Source: Desulfurivibrio dismutans
GTDB lineage: Bacteria > Desulfobacterota > Desulfobulbia > Desulfobulbales > Desulfurivibrionaceae
Length of the DNA stretch: 64,000 nt
NCBI RefSeq assembly: GCF_029210385.1
Contig: NZ_JARGDQ010000001.1
Span: 186,001 to 250,000, forward strand
Direction: 5' to 3'
Each line of letters begins with the position of its first letter. Position 1 is the stretch's first letter. Shown piece by piece: positions 35,930 through 45,056 of the stretch. A program made the translations under genes and the position numbers. Under the pieces are notes generated by a model. It had not been told where the DNA came from, searched no databases, and saw only the letters and a list, made by a program, of their open reading frames with translations.

Positions 35930-37003
35930 TTATCCGTCTGGATTAGGATACTGGCAGGGGATGCCCTGGTAGTTGACGAAAGCCAGCTTGTCGCCCAGGC
36001 TCTGGACGTAGTCCGGAGTCAGGGGGATTTTGCCCCGGCCTTCGGGGGCGTCCAGGGCGAAGGTGGGGGTGGCCAGGCCCGAGGTGTGGCCGATCAATTC
36101 CCGCATGATGGCCAGGCCTTGTGCCACCGGGGTGCGGAAGTGATCGGTGCCCCGGCTCAGATCGCCCTGGAACAAGTAGTAGGGTTTGACCCGGATTTTT
36201 AGCAGGCCGCGCATCAGCTGGCGGATGGTGGCGGCGTCATCATTGACCCCCTTGAGCAGTACCGTCTGGTTGCCCAGGGGAATACCGGCGTCGGCCAGCC
36301 GGCGGCAGGCTTCGGCCGCTTCCGGGGTGAGTTCCCGGGGGTGGTTGAAGTGGGTGTTGATATAAAGGGGATGAAATTTTTTCAACGCCGCCGCCAGTTT
36401 GTGGGTGACCCGTTGGGGCAGGGTGCAGGGTACCCGGCTGCCCAGGCGGATGATTTCCAGATGGGGAATCCGGCGCAGCCGGGTGAGCAGCCAGATCAGT
36501 TGCCGGTCGGGCAGCAGCAAGGGGTCGCCGCCGGAGATCAGCACGTCGTGGATGGCGGGAGTGCGTTCGAGGTAAGCCAGGGCCGGTTCCAGTTGTTCCG
36601 AGGTGGTGGCGGTTGCCATGCCGATGGTGCCCACCTTGCGCTTGCGGGTGCAGAAGCGGCAGTACATGGCACATTGGCCGGCGGCCAGCAGCAGGGCCCG
36701 GTCCCGGTATTTGTGCACCAGGCTGGGGACCGGGCTGTGTTCTTCCTCGCCCAGCGGGTCGGTCGGACAGACGGTATCGTTCATTTCCCGGGGGTCGGGA
36801 ACCGCCTGCCGCCAGATGGGATCTCCCGGCTGCTCGATCAGGCTCAGGTAGTAGGGGTTGATACGCATCGGGTAACGGGCCGTCACCGCCGCCAGGGGGG
36901 CGGGGTCAAGCCCGAAGCGGTCGGCCAGCTCGGCCGGCCGGGTTAGTGAAGCGGCCAGCAGCCGCTGCCAGGGTAACCATTTAGGACGGTTGGTTGCAGA
37001 CAT
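35930..37003 (-). CDS. KamA-family radical SAM aminomutase
   Basis: 357 residues. The [4Fe-4S]-SAM motif is C111-x3-C115-x2-C118 (CAMYCRFCTRKR). VLISGGDPLLLPD, PYYLFQGDLSRGTDHFRTPV and DAPEGRGKIPL fit lysine 2,3-aminomutase, with the PLP lysine in GKIP. It is shorter than KamA (about 416) and near EpmB in length, but the C-terminal sequence is KamA-like. Neither an EF-P gene nor the acetyltransferase partner AblB is nearby. ATG 37003 fits the family; the frame is open further upstream through the small protein gene. Substrate could be lysine, for beta-lysine osmolyte or tRNA/protein modification. Confidence 0.88.
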   Translation of the reverse strand: MSATNRPKWLPWQRLLAASLTRPAELADRFGLDPAPLAAVTARYPMRINPYYLSLIEQPGDPIWRQAVPDPREMNDTVCPTDPLGEEEHSPVPSLVHKYRDRALLLAAGQCAMYCRFCTRKRKVGTIGMATATTSEQLEPALAYLERTPAIHDVLISGGDPLLLPDRQLIWLLTRLRRIPHLEIIRLGSRVPCTLPQRVTHKLAAALKKFHPLYINTHFNHPRELTPEAAEACRRLADAGIPLGNQTVLLKGVNDDAATIRQLMRGLLKIRVKPYYLFQGDLSRGTDHFRTPVAQGLAIMRELIGHTSGLATPTFALDAPEGRGKIPLTPDYVQSLGDKLAFVNYQGIPCQYPNPDG

Positions 37004-37010
37004 TTCGGAG

Positions 37011-37202
37011 TCAGCTTCTCTTGTTGGATTTGGCGGCAAAGAGCTGGCAGTGCAGGCCGGAGTTGCTGAAGACCACCATGGCCGGGTTCTGGGCCGACTT
37101 GAAGCCCATGGCACGGCAACCGTAGGGGGTGGCCGGCTCATGGGTAATGTAAAAATGGCGGCAGTGGAAACAGTAGGGTCGCTGCTCTCTGCTCTCTTTC
37201 AC
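37011..37202 (-). CDS. Small Cys/His protein
   Basis: 63 residues. RPYCFHCRHFYITHEPATPYGCRAMGFKS then SGLHCQLF: four Cys and two His suggest a metal site. GTG start at 37202 overlaps the stop of the activase-like gene (GTGA), with GTGAGGG just before it. Similar tiny proteins with HFYITxxPxxPYGCRAMGFKS occur in anaerobic Proteobacteria, from memory, sometimes labelled uracil-DNA glycosylase by mistake. Function unknown; it is probably co-translated with its neighbours. Confidence 0.8.
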   Translation of the reverse strand: MKESREQRPYCFHCRHFYITHEPATPYGCRAMGFKSAQNPAMVVFSNSGLHCQLFAAKSNKRS

Positions 37203-37858
37203 CCCTCACCCCCCGGTTGTCTCCTTTGTCTTTGCAGGCCTTCCAGCAGAACAAAGCGCCCCAAGGGGGCCACCGGGCAGGGAAAGCTGCCGACAAAAAC
37301 CGGGTGCGCACAAAGCCCGCCGGAGAGGTATATTTTGGCCGGTTGGCCGGCAAAGCGCCAGGCGTTGCGAGCAATGCCGCGAATAAGGCGGGCCACCGCC
37401 TCGGCTTCCGAGACCCCGTTGACCACCGCGTCAAAGATCTCGCTCAGTCCCAGCACCCCGCAGGTCACCGGGAAACTTCGCTGGGGCAGCGGCATGGTCC
37501 GGCAGTCCAACTGGTAATAGCGTTCCAGCAGTTCGATGGTGAAGCCCATGGAGGCGCCACATTCGGCGTTCCATCCCATATCCGCGAGTTTGCCCGCATG
37601 GTAGCGGACAAACTTGGTGTCTCGGCTGCCGCAGTCCAGCAGAACGAAATCCTGTTCGGCAATCAGCGCTTCACCTCCCCGGGCCAGGGCGGTCAGTTCG
37701 TTGACCTGGACGCGTCCGAAGCGGCGGGCGTTGTGGCCGGTGGCCAGATCCACCTGGAAATCGCCGAGCTCGCGGGTGGCGACAATCCGTGGGGTGGCTG
37801 GCGTCTGGGCAAGATCCAGGAGCTTACTGTAGGAGGTGCCGAAATCGCCGATAATCAC
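37199..37858 (-). CDS. Activase-like ASKHA ATPase (HgdC/BadF family)
   Basis: 219 residues. The fold signature is seen in MIIGDFGTSYSKLLDLA (phosphate 1), FVLLDCGSRDTKFV (phosphate 2), ECGASMGFTIELLERYY and IYLSGGLCAHPVFVG. A cysteine in WNAECGAS and another in PVTCGVLGLSEIFDAV sit where HgdC activases hold the bridging [4Fe-4S] cluster. Such enzymes use ATP to drive one electron uphill into a dehydratase. GTG start overlaps the previous stop (GTGA). No 2-hydroxyacyl-CoA dehydratase subunits are in view apart from the partner gene upstream. Confidence 0.82.
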   Translation of the reverse strand: MIIGDFGTSYSKLLDLAQTPATPRIVATRELGDFQVDLATGHNARRFGRVQVNELTALARGGEALIAEQDFVLLDCGSRDTKFVRYHAGKLADMGWNAECGASMGFTIELLERYYQLDCRTMPLPQRSFPVTCGVLGLSEIFDAVVNGVSEAEAVARLIRGIARNAWRFAGQPAKIYLSGGLCAHPVFVGSFPCPVAPLGRFVLLEGLQRQRRQPGGEG

Positions 37859-38655
37859 GACACAACTCCCGACAGTTCAAAAAAAGCCTGGATTTTGGCC
37901 CGGGCGCTGCCGCCGCCCTGCTGGTCGGCGTCCAGGTATAAAGCCTGCGGGTGCCGCTCGGCCAGGTAACGGGCCAGGGCGGTTTTGGGGCAAAAGCTCT
38001 GGGCAAAGAAAACGGTGGGCACCGCCGGGTTGCAATAACTTTCCAGTTCGTGGTCGGCTGGGGTTTTGTTTTCCATGCAGCGGGTCCAGCCGTAAATGTG
38101 GGTATGGGCGGGAAAAAGCTCCAGCAGCGAAAAATCCCGCGGGGGGACCCCCCAGAATCCGGCCCGGGGAGGGCAAGGGGGGGGCGCTACGGAGGGCGGT
38201 TCCGCTGTTTTTACTCCGGTGGTGATCCGGCGCATTTTTTCCGGCAGGGGCAAGGCGCTTATGCAGATGGGATGGCCTAATGGCCGGGCGTCTCGGTTGT
38301 CGCAGGCCACCACCGGAATGGCCAGTTCAGCAGCCAGCAGGCGGGCGGTAACCCGGGCGCCGTCGCATTTGCCGGCCCCGGTGTCGAGAAAAATGGCATC
38401 CAGCTCCAGTTGTCGGGCATTGCTCACCACGGTGCGCAAGATGGCGCAATAAACTTTGGGCAACAGGTCGGCGGCGTCCGAACCGGTTTTGACCAGTAGT
38501 GGTTCATCCAGGTCGTGGATGATCGTCTGGTGCCGGTTGAGCCGAGCTATCACGGCCCGCGGTGGCAGGCCCACAATACCGACCTGCTTTATCCGGGGCC
38601 AGTCAAGTTGCCTGTCGGCCGTCATCGGAGTTATGGAAAAACGGTGCTGAGACAT
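37855..38655 (-). CDS. Uncharacterised partner of activase-like protein
   Basis: 266 residues. Not a family I can name with certainty. The N-terminal third (GIVGLPPRAVIARLNRHQTI, AIFLDTGAGKCDGARVTARL) and the C-terminal part (GWTRCMENKTPADHELESYC, VPTVFFAQSFCPKTALARYL) contain spaced cysteines and look related to proteins that work with HgdC-type activases, such as the HgdB side. A Pro-rich linker (SVAPPPCPPRAGFWGVPPRD) splits the two halves. The 4-base overlap with the activase-like gene argues for a complex. ATG 38655 chosen; a GTG at 38670 is possible. Confidence 0.75.
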   Translation of the reverse strand: MSQHRFSITPMTADRQLDWPRIKQVGIVGLPPRAVIARLNRHQTIIHDLDEPLLVKTGSDAADLLPKVYCAILRTVVSNARQLELDAIFLDTGAGKCDGARVTARLLAAELAIPVVACDNRDARPLGHPICISALPLPEKMRRITTGVKTAEPPSVAPPPCPPRAGFWGVPPRDFSLLELFPAHTHIYGWTRCMENKTPADHELESYCNPAVPTVFFAQSFCPKTALARYLAERHPQALYLDADQQGGGSARAKIQAFFELSGVVS

Positions 38656-38816
38656 AATTAAATTATTCACCAGGAGCAGGAACTTGCCGGTTTAATCGAC
38701 CGCAAGCGCGGTCGGCGTCGTAAAAAGCCGTACCACCGACTGGGCGCGTTTTGTAGCTGTTTGTTTTATCGTTTCCGCCCAACGTATTTGGCGGGTTTTT
38801 GCGAGGTTATCAACGT

Positions 38817-39902
38817 TCAGGAGTCCTGACGCAGGATAAAGTAAAAGCCCAGGCCGCCGGTCAGCAGGTGCACCAGCCAGGCCGCCAGGCCCGGGGAGAG
38901 GTGCCCGGCGCCGGCCAGGGCCTGGCTGATACTCCACAGACCCCAGGCGGTAAAAGCCATGATACAGCTGGCGGGAATGGCCAGGGCCAGGTCGCGGCTC
39001 CGGCCCCGGTGCATGGCCAGCAGCAGCGGGATCCCCACCAGCAGCAGAGGCAGGCCCAGGAAGATATAAGAGATTTTTTGGTGCAACTCAAGCCTGGCTT
39101 CATGCCGCCTGGGGCTTTCTTCGGGGGCCCGGGCCTGAGCCAGCAGCTCGCTTAAGGGACGCTCGGTCAAGGCGTAAGGCGGCAGGAAAAAATCATCCGG
39201 GTTCTCCGGCAGCTCGATGGTCATTTCGGTAAAGAGGTCGGTTTGGTAGTGGCCATCAGTGGTGCGTGTTTTCTGCTGGCCCTCACGCAGAGTCCAGCGC
39301 CCTGCTTCCCAGTGGGCGCTGGTCGCCGTGAGCAAACGGGCCAGCTGGTAATCTTCGCTCCAGGAGGTGAAGGAAAAGTCCGGCAGGCCGGCGGAGGGAT
39401 CGTCGGGCTGGGCAAAGGAGTATATCCCTCTGGCCCCCCGGTAATAGATGCGGCCACTGCGCTCAATGCCCTCGGGGGTTTGCTGGCGCACTTCCTCGTA
39501 CCATATCCGGTTGGTTTCCGACAGCGTCGGCGGCAGCAGCCACTGACCGGCGGCCAGAGCCAGGCTGCTGAAAAACATGGCGGCCAGCAGCAGTGGCCGG
39601 ACAATACGGCGCACACTGAGGCCCCCGGACTTGAGGGCCATCAATTCGTTGTGGCGGTTGAGCACTCCCAGGGTGATGACCCCGGCCAGCAACAGACAGA
39701 CGGGAATCAGCTGTTCAAAAATCAGTGGGGTTTTGAGCAGCAGGTAGGCAACCGCAGTGCCGATGCCCAGGCCGGCGTCGAGAAAGCTGTCCACCCGTTC
39801 AAAGAAATCTATGAGCAGGTAAATGGCCATCAGCCCGCCCAGTACCAGCCCCAGGTTGCGGGTAAACTGCCAAAAGAGATAGCGGTCCAGCAGGAGGATC
39901 AT
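38817..39902 (-). CDS. lptG: LPS export permease LptG
   Basis: 361 residues. YjgP/YjgQ family: N-terminal membrane helices (LGLVLGGLMAIYLLIDFFERVDSFLDAG), a beta-jellyroll periplasmic domain in the middle, and three C-terminal helices (YIFLGLPLLLVGIPLLLAMH, AFTAWGLWSISQALAGAG, WLVHLLTGGLGFYFIL). Works with LptF and LptB to pull LPS from the inner membrane. GAGG lies 8 bases before ATG 39902, which overlaps the lptF stop (ATGA). Confidence 0.93.
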   Translation of the reverse strand: MILLLDRYLFWQFTRNLGLVLGGLMAIYLLIDFFERVDSFLDAGLGIGTAVAYLLLKTPLIFEQLIPVCLLLAGVITLGVLNRHNELMALKSGGLSVRRIVRPLLLAAMFFSSLALAAGQWLLPPTLSETNRIWYEEVRQQTPEGIERSGRIYYRGARGIYSFAQPDDPSAGLPDFSFTSWSEDYQLARLLTATSAHWEAGRWTLREGQQKTRTTDGHYQTDLFTEMTIELPENPDDFFLPPYALTERPLSELLAQARAPEESPRRHEARLELHQKISYIFLGLPLLLVGIPLLLAMHRGRSRDLALAIPASCIMAFTAWGLWSISQALAGAGHLSPGLAAWLVHLLTGGLGFYFILRQDS

Positions 39903-41083
39903 GGCGAGGTCCTCATGGTCGGCCGCCGCAGGCGCTGGATCAGCCTGGAGCCTGTCTCCAGTCCCCGTTCCAGCCAGGGGTTGCCCAGTTCTCGGGCGGT
40001 TTTTTGGGTCAGGTAGACGGTGAACAGGGCGAACACCAGGTTGGGCAGCCACATGGCCGGCGCCAGGGGCAGTTGCCCGCCTTCCGCCAGGGTTTTGGCG
40101 GCGGTGAGCAGGACATAATAGGCGATGAAGGAAAGCAGGCCGAAAGGCACCCCCAGGGCCTGATGGGGGGTTCGGCTGAGCATGGTAAGGGTCAGCCCCA
40201 GAACGGCCAGGATGAAGGCGCCGGCCGGTAGCACCAGCCGCTGGTGGTATTCAATGAGGTAAGTTTTATAGCGGGAATGCTCAGGTCCCAGTCTGGCGGC
40301 GGTCTGCCGCAGTTCGGACTGGGTCATGCCGTTTTTGCCAGCCCGGTCGGCAAAAGCGGCGGGCGGTGTGATGGGCATTTCCAGATGGTAGCGGCCAAAG
40401 TGCAGGGTCTGGGTTTTGTCCTCAACGTCCCGGTGCATGGTGCCGTCGCGCAGAGTCAGCATGATCCGGCGGCCGGCGGGATCGGCCTGCAGTTTACCGG
40501 TCGGCGCCATCACTGTTACCGGGTGGTCGGGATCGCGCAGATCGGAAAGGTAGACCCCGCGCCAGGTGTTGTCCGGGGTGACCTCCTCGACGTAAAGCAC
40601 CACCTGTTGCAGGCCTTCGCTGAAGGTGTTGGGTCGCACCCCCTGCTCCACCTTGGTTTTGGCCAGGTGCCAGAACAGCTGGCTGGTGGCGATGGTGCTT
40701 TTGGGAATCAGCACCGTGGCGGTAACCAAAGTGAGCAGGGCGGTGACGGCCCCTATCAGCAGCACCGGCGGCAGCATCCGGTACAGGCCGATGCCGCTGG
40801 CCTTGAGAGCCATGATTTCATAATCGCCGTTCATCCGGGTAAAGGCGATAATAACCCCCATCATGCCGGCCATGGGCAGGGAAAAGAGCAGCAGCCGGGG
40901 GGACATGTAAAGGCAGATCCGGATAAAATCGGCCAGTCCGATGCCCAGGCCGAAAATCTCATCCAGCAGGGGAATCAGCCGGCCCAGGAAAAGGATGGCA
41001 TTGATCACCAGCAAGGCGGCAAAAAAAGGGGCCAGCATTTCGGTGAGCAAATAGGTATAAAGCAGCAGTGGAATTTTTTTCAT
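39899..41083 (-). CDS. lptF: LPS export permease LptF
   Basis: 394 residues, same fold as LptG. LLLYTYLLTEMLAPFFAALL opens the first helix; RLLLFSLPMAGMMGVIIAFT and MNGDYEIMALKASGIG are the conserved coupling region; the C-terminal helices include LPAGAFILAVLGLTLTML. AAGG before ATG 41083, which overlaps the crcB stop. The pairing lptF-lptG shows that the organism has an outer membrane with LPS. Confidence 0.94.
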   Translation of the reverse strand: MKKIPLLLYTYLLTEMLAPFFAALLVINAILFLGRLIPLLDEIFGLGIGLADFIRICLYMSPRLLLFSLPMAGMMGVIIAFTRMNGDYEIMALKASGIGLYRMLPPVLLIGAVTALLTLVTATVLIPKSTIATSQLFWHLAKTKVEQGVRPNTFSEGLQQVVLYVEEVTPDNTWRGVYLSDLRDPDHPVTVMAPTGKLQADPAGRRIMLTLRDGTMHRDVEDKTQTLHFGRYHLEMPITPPAAFADRAGKNGMTQSELRQTAARLGPEHSRYKTYLIEYHQRLVLPAGAFILAVLGLTLTMLSRTPHQALGVPFGLLSFIAYYVLLTAAKTLAEGGQLPLAPAMWLPNLVFALFTVYLTQKTARELGNPWLERGLETGSRLIQRLRRPTMRTSP

Positions 41084-41463
41084 ATACCTTGGTGCAGTCG
41101 GCGGGCCAGCAGCATCCCGGCCACCACCAGCAGCAGGCCCAGGATATTGCTGATCATTACGTAGGCCAGGGCAGATTTCCATTCGCCGAAGCGAACCAGG
41201 TCAACGGTTTCCCGGGCGAAGGTGGAAAAGGTGGTGAAGCCGCCCAGCAGGCCGGTGAACAAAAAGAGCCGCCACTCATGGGTCAGTCGGCTGGCTTCAA
41301 AAAAATACCAGAGCAGGCCGATGGCCAGGCAGCCCAGCAGGTTGGCGACCAGGGTGCCGACCGGAAAGTCCGGGCCGCCGGGCCGCTGGCTCAGCAGAAA
41401 GATCAGGTGGCGCAGCAGGGCACCCAAGGCGCCGCCGACCATGATGGCGATAAGTTGGTTCAT
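41080..41463 (-). CDS. crcB: Fluoride channel CrcB/FluC
   Basis: 127 residues, four membrane helices. GGALGALLRHLIFLL, GTLVANLLGCLAIGLLWYFF and TGLLGGFTTFSTFARE are the FluC signatures; the last holds the fluoride-path Phe/Thr/Ser residues. Exports fluoride as a dual-topology dimer. First gene of the crcB-lptF-lptG unit; its stop overlaps the lptF start. No fluoride riboswitch seen in the 95 bases before the divergent gene. Confidence 0.94.
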   Translation of the reverse strand: MNQLIAIMVGGALGALLRHLIFLLSQRPGGPDFPVGTLVANLLGCLAIGLLWYFFEASRLTHEWRLFLFTGLLGGFTTFSTFARETVDLVRFGEWKSALAYVMISNILGLLLVVAGMLLARRLHQGI

Positions 41464-41558
41464 GTTGATGTTCGCTTGCTTACGATTTTTACATGCACGC
41501 CGGGCGCCCCTGTTGTATCGTGGCGCTGGTTAAACTTTCATTATACTTGGATATGTTC

Positions 41559-43217
41559 ATGAGCGCACTGGTTAGAATATTGCCGCTGGAGGCCAGCCCG
41601 CCCAGCCTGCAGGATAATACCGGGGATGTCGATCGACTGCAAAGGGCGATTGTCGCCCGGCCGGAATTTGCCGGCACCCGCCTGGTCCTGCCTTATCGGC
41701 AGTTGCCGACGGTGGCGGCCGGTTTCCGCAGGGCCGGTTTTAGGGGGGCGGCGGTTTTAAATGAGGTCTTGCCGGTGGCCGCCTCGGAGGTTGAGCCGGA
41801 TGGGCAAGCTTATTTTGAGTTGGTCGACTTTCTGCCCGCCGCCCCCACCTGTCTGCCGGCCATGGCCCTGGACCTGGGATCCACCCACCTGGAGGCGGTG
41901 TTGCTGGACCTGCTCAGCGGGCGCGAGCTGGGCCGGGCCACCCGGGAAAACAGCCAGGTTGTCTACGGGGCCGATATTTTAAGCCGGGTGCACCTGGCGG
42001 CGGGTAAAGGCGGAGAGGCAACCGAGGGGCTGGGCCGCTTGCATCGGGCGGTGGTCAGCGATGTCAACGCCCTGGCGGCGGAACTGGCCGGCCAAGCCGG
42101 GCTGATTAAAGAAGAAATCAGAGCCCTGAGCGTGGCCGGCAACACCGCCATGGGGCATTTTTTCCTCAACCTGAACCCCTATCACCTCTGTCGGGAACCT
42201 TATATCCCGCTGGTCAACGCTCCGGGGCCGGTGGCGGCGGTGGACTTGGGGCTCGAGCTGCATCCCGCCGCCCCGGTGCATGTGCTGCCGGGGGTGGGCA
42301 GTTATTTCGGCGGCGACCTGCTGGCCGGGATTGTGGCCTGTGATCTGGACCTGGTGGCTGAACCGGCCATGCTCATCGATGTCGGCACCAACGCCGAGGT
42401 GGTGGTGGGCTGCCGGGACTGGCTGGTGGCCTGCGCCGGGGCCGCCGGGCCGGCCCTGGAAGGCGGAGTGGCCAAAATGGGGATGCGGGCCGGGGAGGGG
42501 GTCATCGAACGGGTGCGGATTGATCCGGCCGGCGGGGAGTTGTCCTTCCAGGTGATCGGCGCTCCCCCGGCGGTAGCCGAAAGGGGAGGGGGGCGGCAAC
42601 AGGCAGTCGGCGGTGTCGCCGACCGCCCCAAGGCCCGTGGTATCTGCGGCTCGGGGATGATCGATTTGATGGCCGAACTTTTTCTGGCCGGAATTATCGA
42701 TATCCGTGGTAAGTTAAGGCCCGAACGGATGGGGGATCGGTTGCTCAACGGCCCCGACGGCCCCGCCTTCGTGGTGGCCCGCCCGGGAGAGGCGGCCGAT
42801 GGTCGGGCGGTGACGGTGAGTCAGGTCGACTTGGACGCCCTGATGCGCTCCAAGGCGGCCATGTACGCCATTTTGGGCACCCTGATGGATCAGGTGGGCC
42901 TGCCTTTTGAAGAACTGGCCAAAATTCACGTGGCCGGGGCCTTCGGTCGCCATATTAACCCGCGCCAGGCGGTGGTGCTGGGGATGATCCCCGATCTGCC
43001 CCTGGACACTTACCGGTCGGTGGGCAACAGTTCCCTGGCCGGAGCCCGGCGTTATCTGCTGGAGGCGCCGGGGCGGCGGCGTATCCATGAAATTTCCCGC
43101 TCTATCACCTATATCGAACTTAACGTCAACCATGAGTTTATGATCCGGTTTTCCGGTTCCCGCTTTATCCCTCATACCGACCGGAGCCTGTTTCCCTCTG
43201 TGCCGCTACCGGAGTAA
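41559..43217 (+). CDS. RACo-like ASKHA protein lacking the ferredoxin domain
   Basis: 552 residues. The core matches the C-terminal part of reductive activators of corrinoid proteins (DUF4445): ALDLGSTHLEAVLLDLLSG, NSQVVYGADILSRV, SVAGNTAMGHFFL, PGVGSYFGGDLLAGI, LIDVGTNAEVVVG, CAGAAGPALEGG, GICGSGMIDLMAEL and HVAGAFGRHINP. The usual N-terminal 2Fe-2S plant-type ferredoxin domain is absent; residues 1-100 contain no Cys cluster. GGA lies 7 bases before ATG 41559. msbA starts 10 bases later. Corrinoid activation is inferred; the electron donor would have to be separate. Confidence 0.82.
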   Translation: MSALVRILPLEASPPSLQDNTGDVDRLQRAIVARPEFAGTRLVLPYRQLPTVAAGFRRAGFRGAAVLNEVLPVAASEVEPDGQAYFELVDFLPAAPTCLPAMALDLGSTHLEAVLLDLLSGRELGRATRENSQVVYGADILSRVHLAAGKGGEATEGLGRLHRAVVSDVNALAAELAGQAGLIKEEIRALSVAGNTAMGHFFLNLNPYHLCREPYIPLVNAPGPVAAVDLGLELHPAAPVHVLPGVGSYFGGDLLAGIVACDLDLVAEPAMLIDVGTNAEVVVGCRDWLVACAGAAGPALEGGVAKMGMRAGEGVIERVRIDPAGGELSFQVIGAPPAVAERGGGRQQAVGGVADRPKARGICGSGMIDLMAELFLAGIIDIRGKLRPERMGDRLLNGPDGPAFVVARPGEAADGRAVTVSQVDLDALMRSKAAMYAILGTLMDQVGLPFEELAKIHVAGAFGRHINPRQAVVLGMIPDLPLDTYRSVGNSSLAGARRYLLEAPGRRRIHEISRSITYIELNVNHEFMIRFSGSRFIPHTDRSLFPSVPLPE

Positions 43218-43227
43218 AAAACTTTAT

Positions 43228-44949
43228 ATGGACAATAAAGAACTGCTGCGTCGTATTTATCAATGGATTCACCCCTACCGGAGAAGGTTGGCCATGGCCA
43301 TGGTCTGCATGGTGCTGGTGGCCGCTTTCAGCGCCGCCCAGGCCTACATGGTCAAGCCGGTGCTGGACCGGATCTTTTTCGAGCACGACCGGACTCTGCT
43401 GGCGGTGCTGCCCTTCGCCCTGGTGCTGATTTTTCTGGGCAAAGGGGTGATGTACTATGCCTACCACTACCTGTTGGACACCGCCGGGCAGCGGGTGATT
43501 CGTGATCTGCGCAAACAGATTTTTGCTCACATTCACGCCCAGCCCATGTCATTTTTTCTCCGGACCCCCACCGGTGAGCTGATCTCCCGGGTGATCTCCG
43601 ATGTCAACCTGATTCAGGGGGCGGTCTCCAAGGCGCTGGTCGGGGTGTTGAAAGAGATGGTGATGGTGATTTTCCTGGTGGGGGTCGCCTTTTACCTGGA
43701 CTGGCAGCTCTCGTTGGTGACCCTGGTGCTGTTGCCGGTTTCGGCGGGGGTGATCTACCATTTCGGCAAGAAGTTCCGGCGCAACAGTACCGTCAACCAG
43801 CAGACCGTGGCCCTGGTCTCCCGGGCGCTGCACGAAACCATCGGCGGGCAGCGGATCGTCAAGGCCTTCGGCATGGAGGAATACGAGAAAAGCCGCTTTG
43901 ACAAGCTGGTGGAAAAGCTCAACAAGATTATCGTCCGGGATATTCAGATGCGCAGCCTGCAGCATCCGGTGATGGAGATCCTGGGCGGCCTGGCCCTGGC
44001 CGCCATCATCTGGTACAGCGGTTACAAGGTGCTGGAAGGCCAGTCCACCCCCGGTACCTTTTTCGCCTTCATGGCCGCCCTGCTTATGGCCTATGAGCCG
44101 GTAAAAAAACTGAGCGGGCTCAACAGCACTATCATGAAGGGGCTGGCGGCCTCGGTGCGGGTTTTTGAGCTGCTGGACATCAAGCCGGCCATTACCGATG
44201 CTCCCGGCGCCAAGGCTCTGCCGCCCTTTCAGGGGCGGATCGAGTTTTGCGATGTCTCGTTCAGCTACGACGGCAAGAATCCGGTACTGCAGGAGATCAA
44301 TCTCGCCGTGCCGGCGGGGCAGGTGCTGGCCATTGTCGGCCCCAGCGGCGGCGGCAAGACCACCCTGGTCAATCTGATCCCCCGTTTTTTCGATGTTACC
44401 GGCGGCCGGATCCTGGTGGACGGCCACGATCTGCGAGAGGTCACCATGGACTCCCTGCGTCACCAGATTGCCATCGTCGAGCAGCAGACCATCCTGTTCA
44501 ACGATACGGTGCGAAACAATATCGCCTACGGCGACCTTGATCGCACCGAAGAGGAGATCCTGGCCGCCGCCCGGGCGGCCCATGCCGACGATTTCATCAT
44601 GGACCTGCCCGAGGGGCTTGATACCCTGATCGGCGAGGGCGGCGCCCGGCTGTCCGGCGGCCAGCGCCAGCGCTTGGCCATTGCCCGGGCCCTGCTCAAG
44701 GACGCCCCGATCCTGATCCTCGACGAAGCCACTTCGGCCCTGGACACCGAAGCCGAACGGGAAGTGCAGAAAGCCCTGGAAAATCTCATGGCCCGGCGCA
44801 CCACCTTCGTCATCGCCCATCGCCTGTCGACCATCAAAAATGCTGATCGGGTCATTGTCATGCAGAACGGACGGATCGTCGAACAGGGTAATCACCAGAG
44901 CCTGCTGGCCCAAAACGGGGTTTACGCCAATCTGCACCAGATGCAGTGA
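43228..44949 (+). CDS. msbA: Lipid A exporter MsbA-type ABC transporter
   Basis: 573 residues, half-transporter with six membrane helices and an ATPase domain. Walker A GPSGGGKTTLV, signature LSGGQRQRLAIARALL, Walker B PILILDEATSALD and the H loop VIAHRLSTI are intact. RTPTGELISRVISDVNLIQG is a typical ABC-B coupling region. Flips lipid A core across the inner membrane, feeding LptFG. Identity as MsbA rather than another ABC-B exporter rests on length and the LPS genes nearby. Confidence 0.9.
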   Translation: MDNKELLRRIYQWIHPYRRRLAMAMVCMVLVAAFSAAQAYMVKPVLDRIFFEHDRTLLAVLPFALVLIFLGKGVMYYAYHYLLDTAGQRVIRDLRKQIFAHIHAQPMSFFLRTPTGELISRVISDVNLIQGAVSKALVGVLKEMVMVIFLVGVAFYLDWQLSLVTLVLLPVSAGVIYHFGKKFRRNSTVNQQTVALVSRALHETIGGQRIVKAFGMEEYEKSRFDKLVEKLNKIIVRDIQMRSLQHPVMEILGGLALAAIIWYSGYKVLEGQSTPGTFFAFMAALLMAYEPVKKLSGLNSTIMKGLAASVRVFELLDIKPAITDAPGAKALPPFQGRIEFCDVSFSYDGKNPVLQEINLAVPAGQVLAIVGPSGGGKTTLVNLIPRFFDVTGGRILVDGHDLREVTMDSLRHQIAIVEQQTILFNDTVRNNIAYGDLDRTEEEILAAARAAHADDFIMDLPEGLDTLIGEGGARLSGGQRQRLAIARALLKDAPILILDEATSALDTEAEREVQKALENLMARRTTFVIAHRLSTIKNADRVIVMQNGRIVEQGNHQSLLAQNGVYANLHQMQ

Positions 44950-45056
44950 TCGTTACGGCCCCCGACCCGTGGTCAAAACCAAAGACTTTGCGCTTCCTTG
45001 GTCAAAGCGCACGGCAGGGTTGCCGGATAGCGGGGGAATATGGTATAGGACGGCCC

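Noticed and set aside
41464-41558. Fluoride riboswitch before crcB
   Set aside because: No recognisable pseudoknot motif in the short gap.
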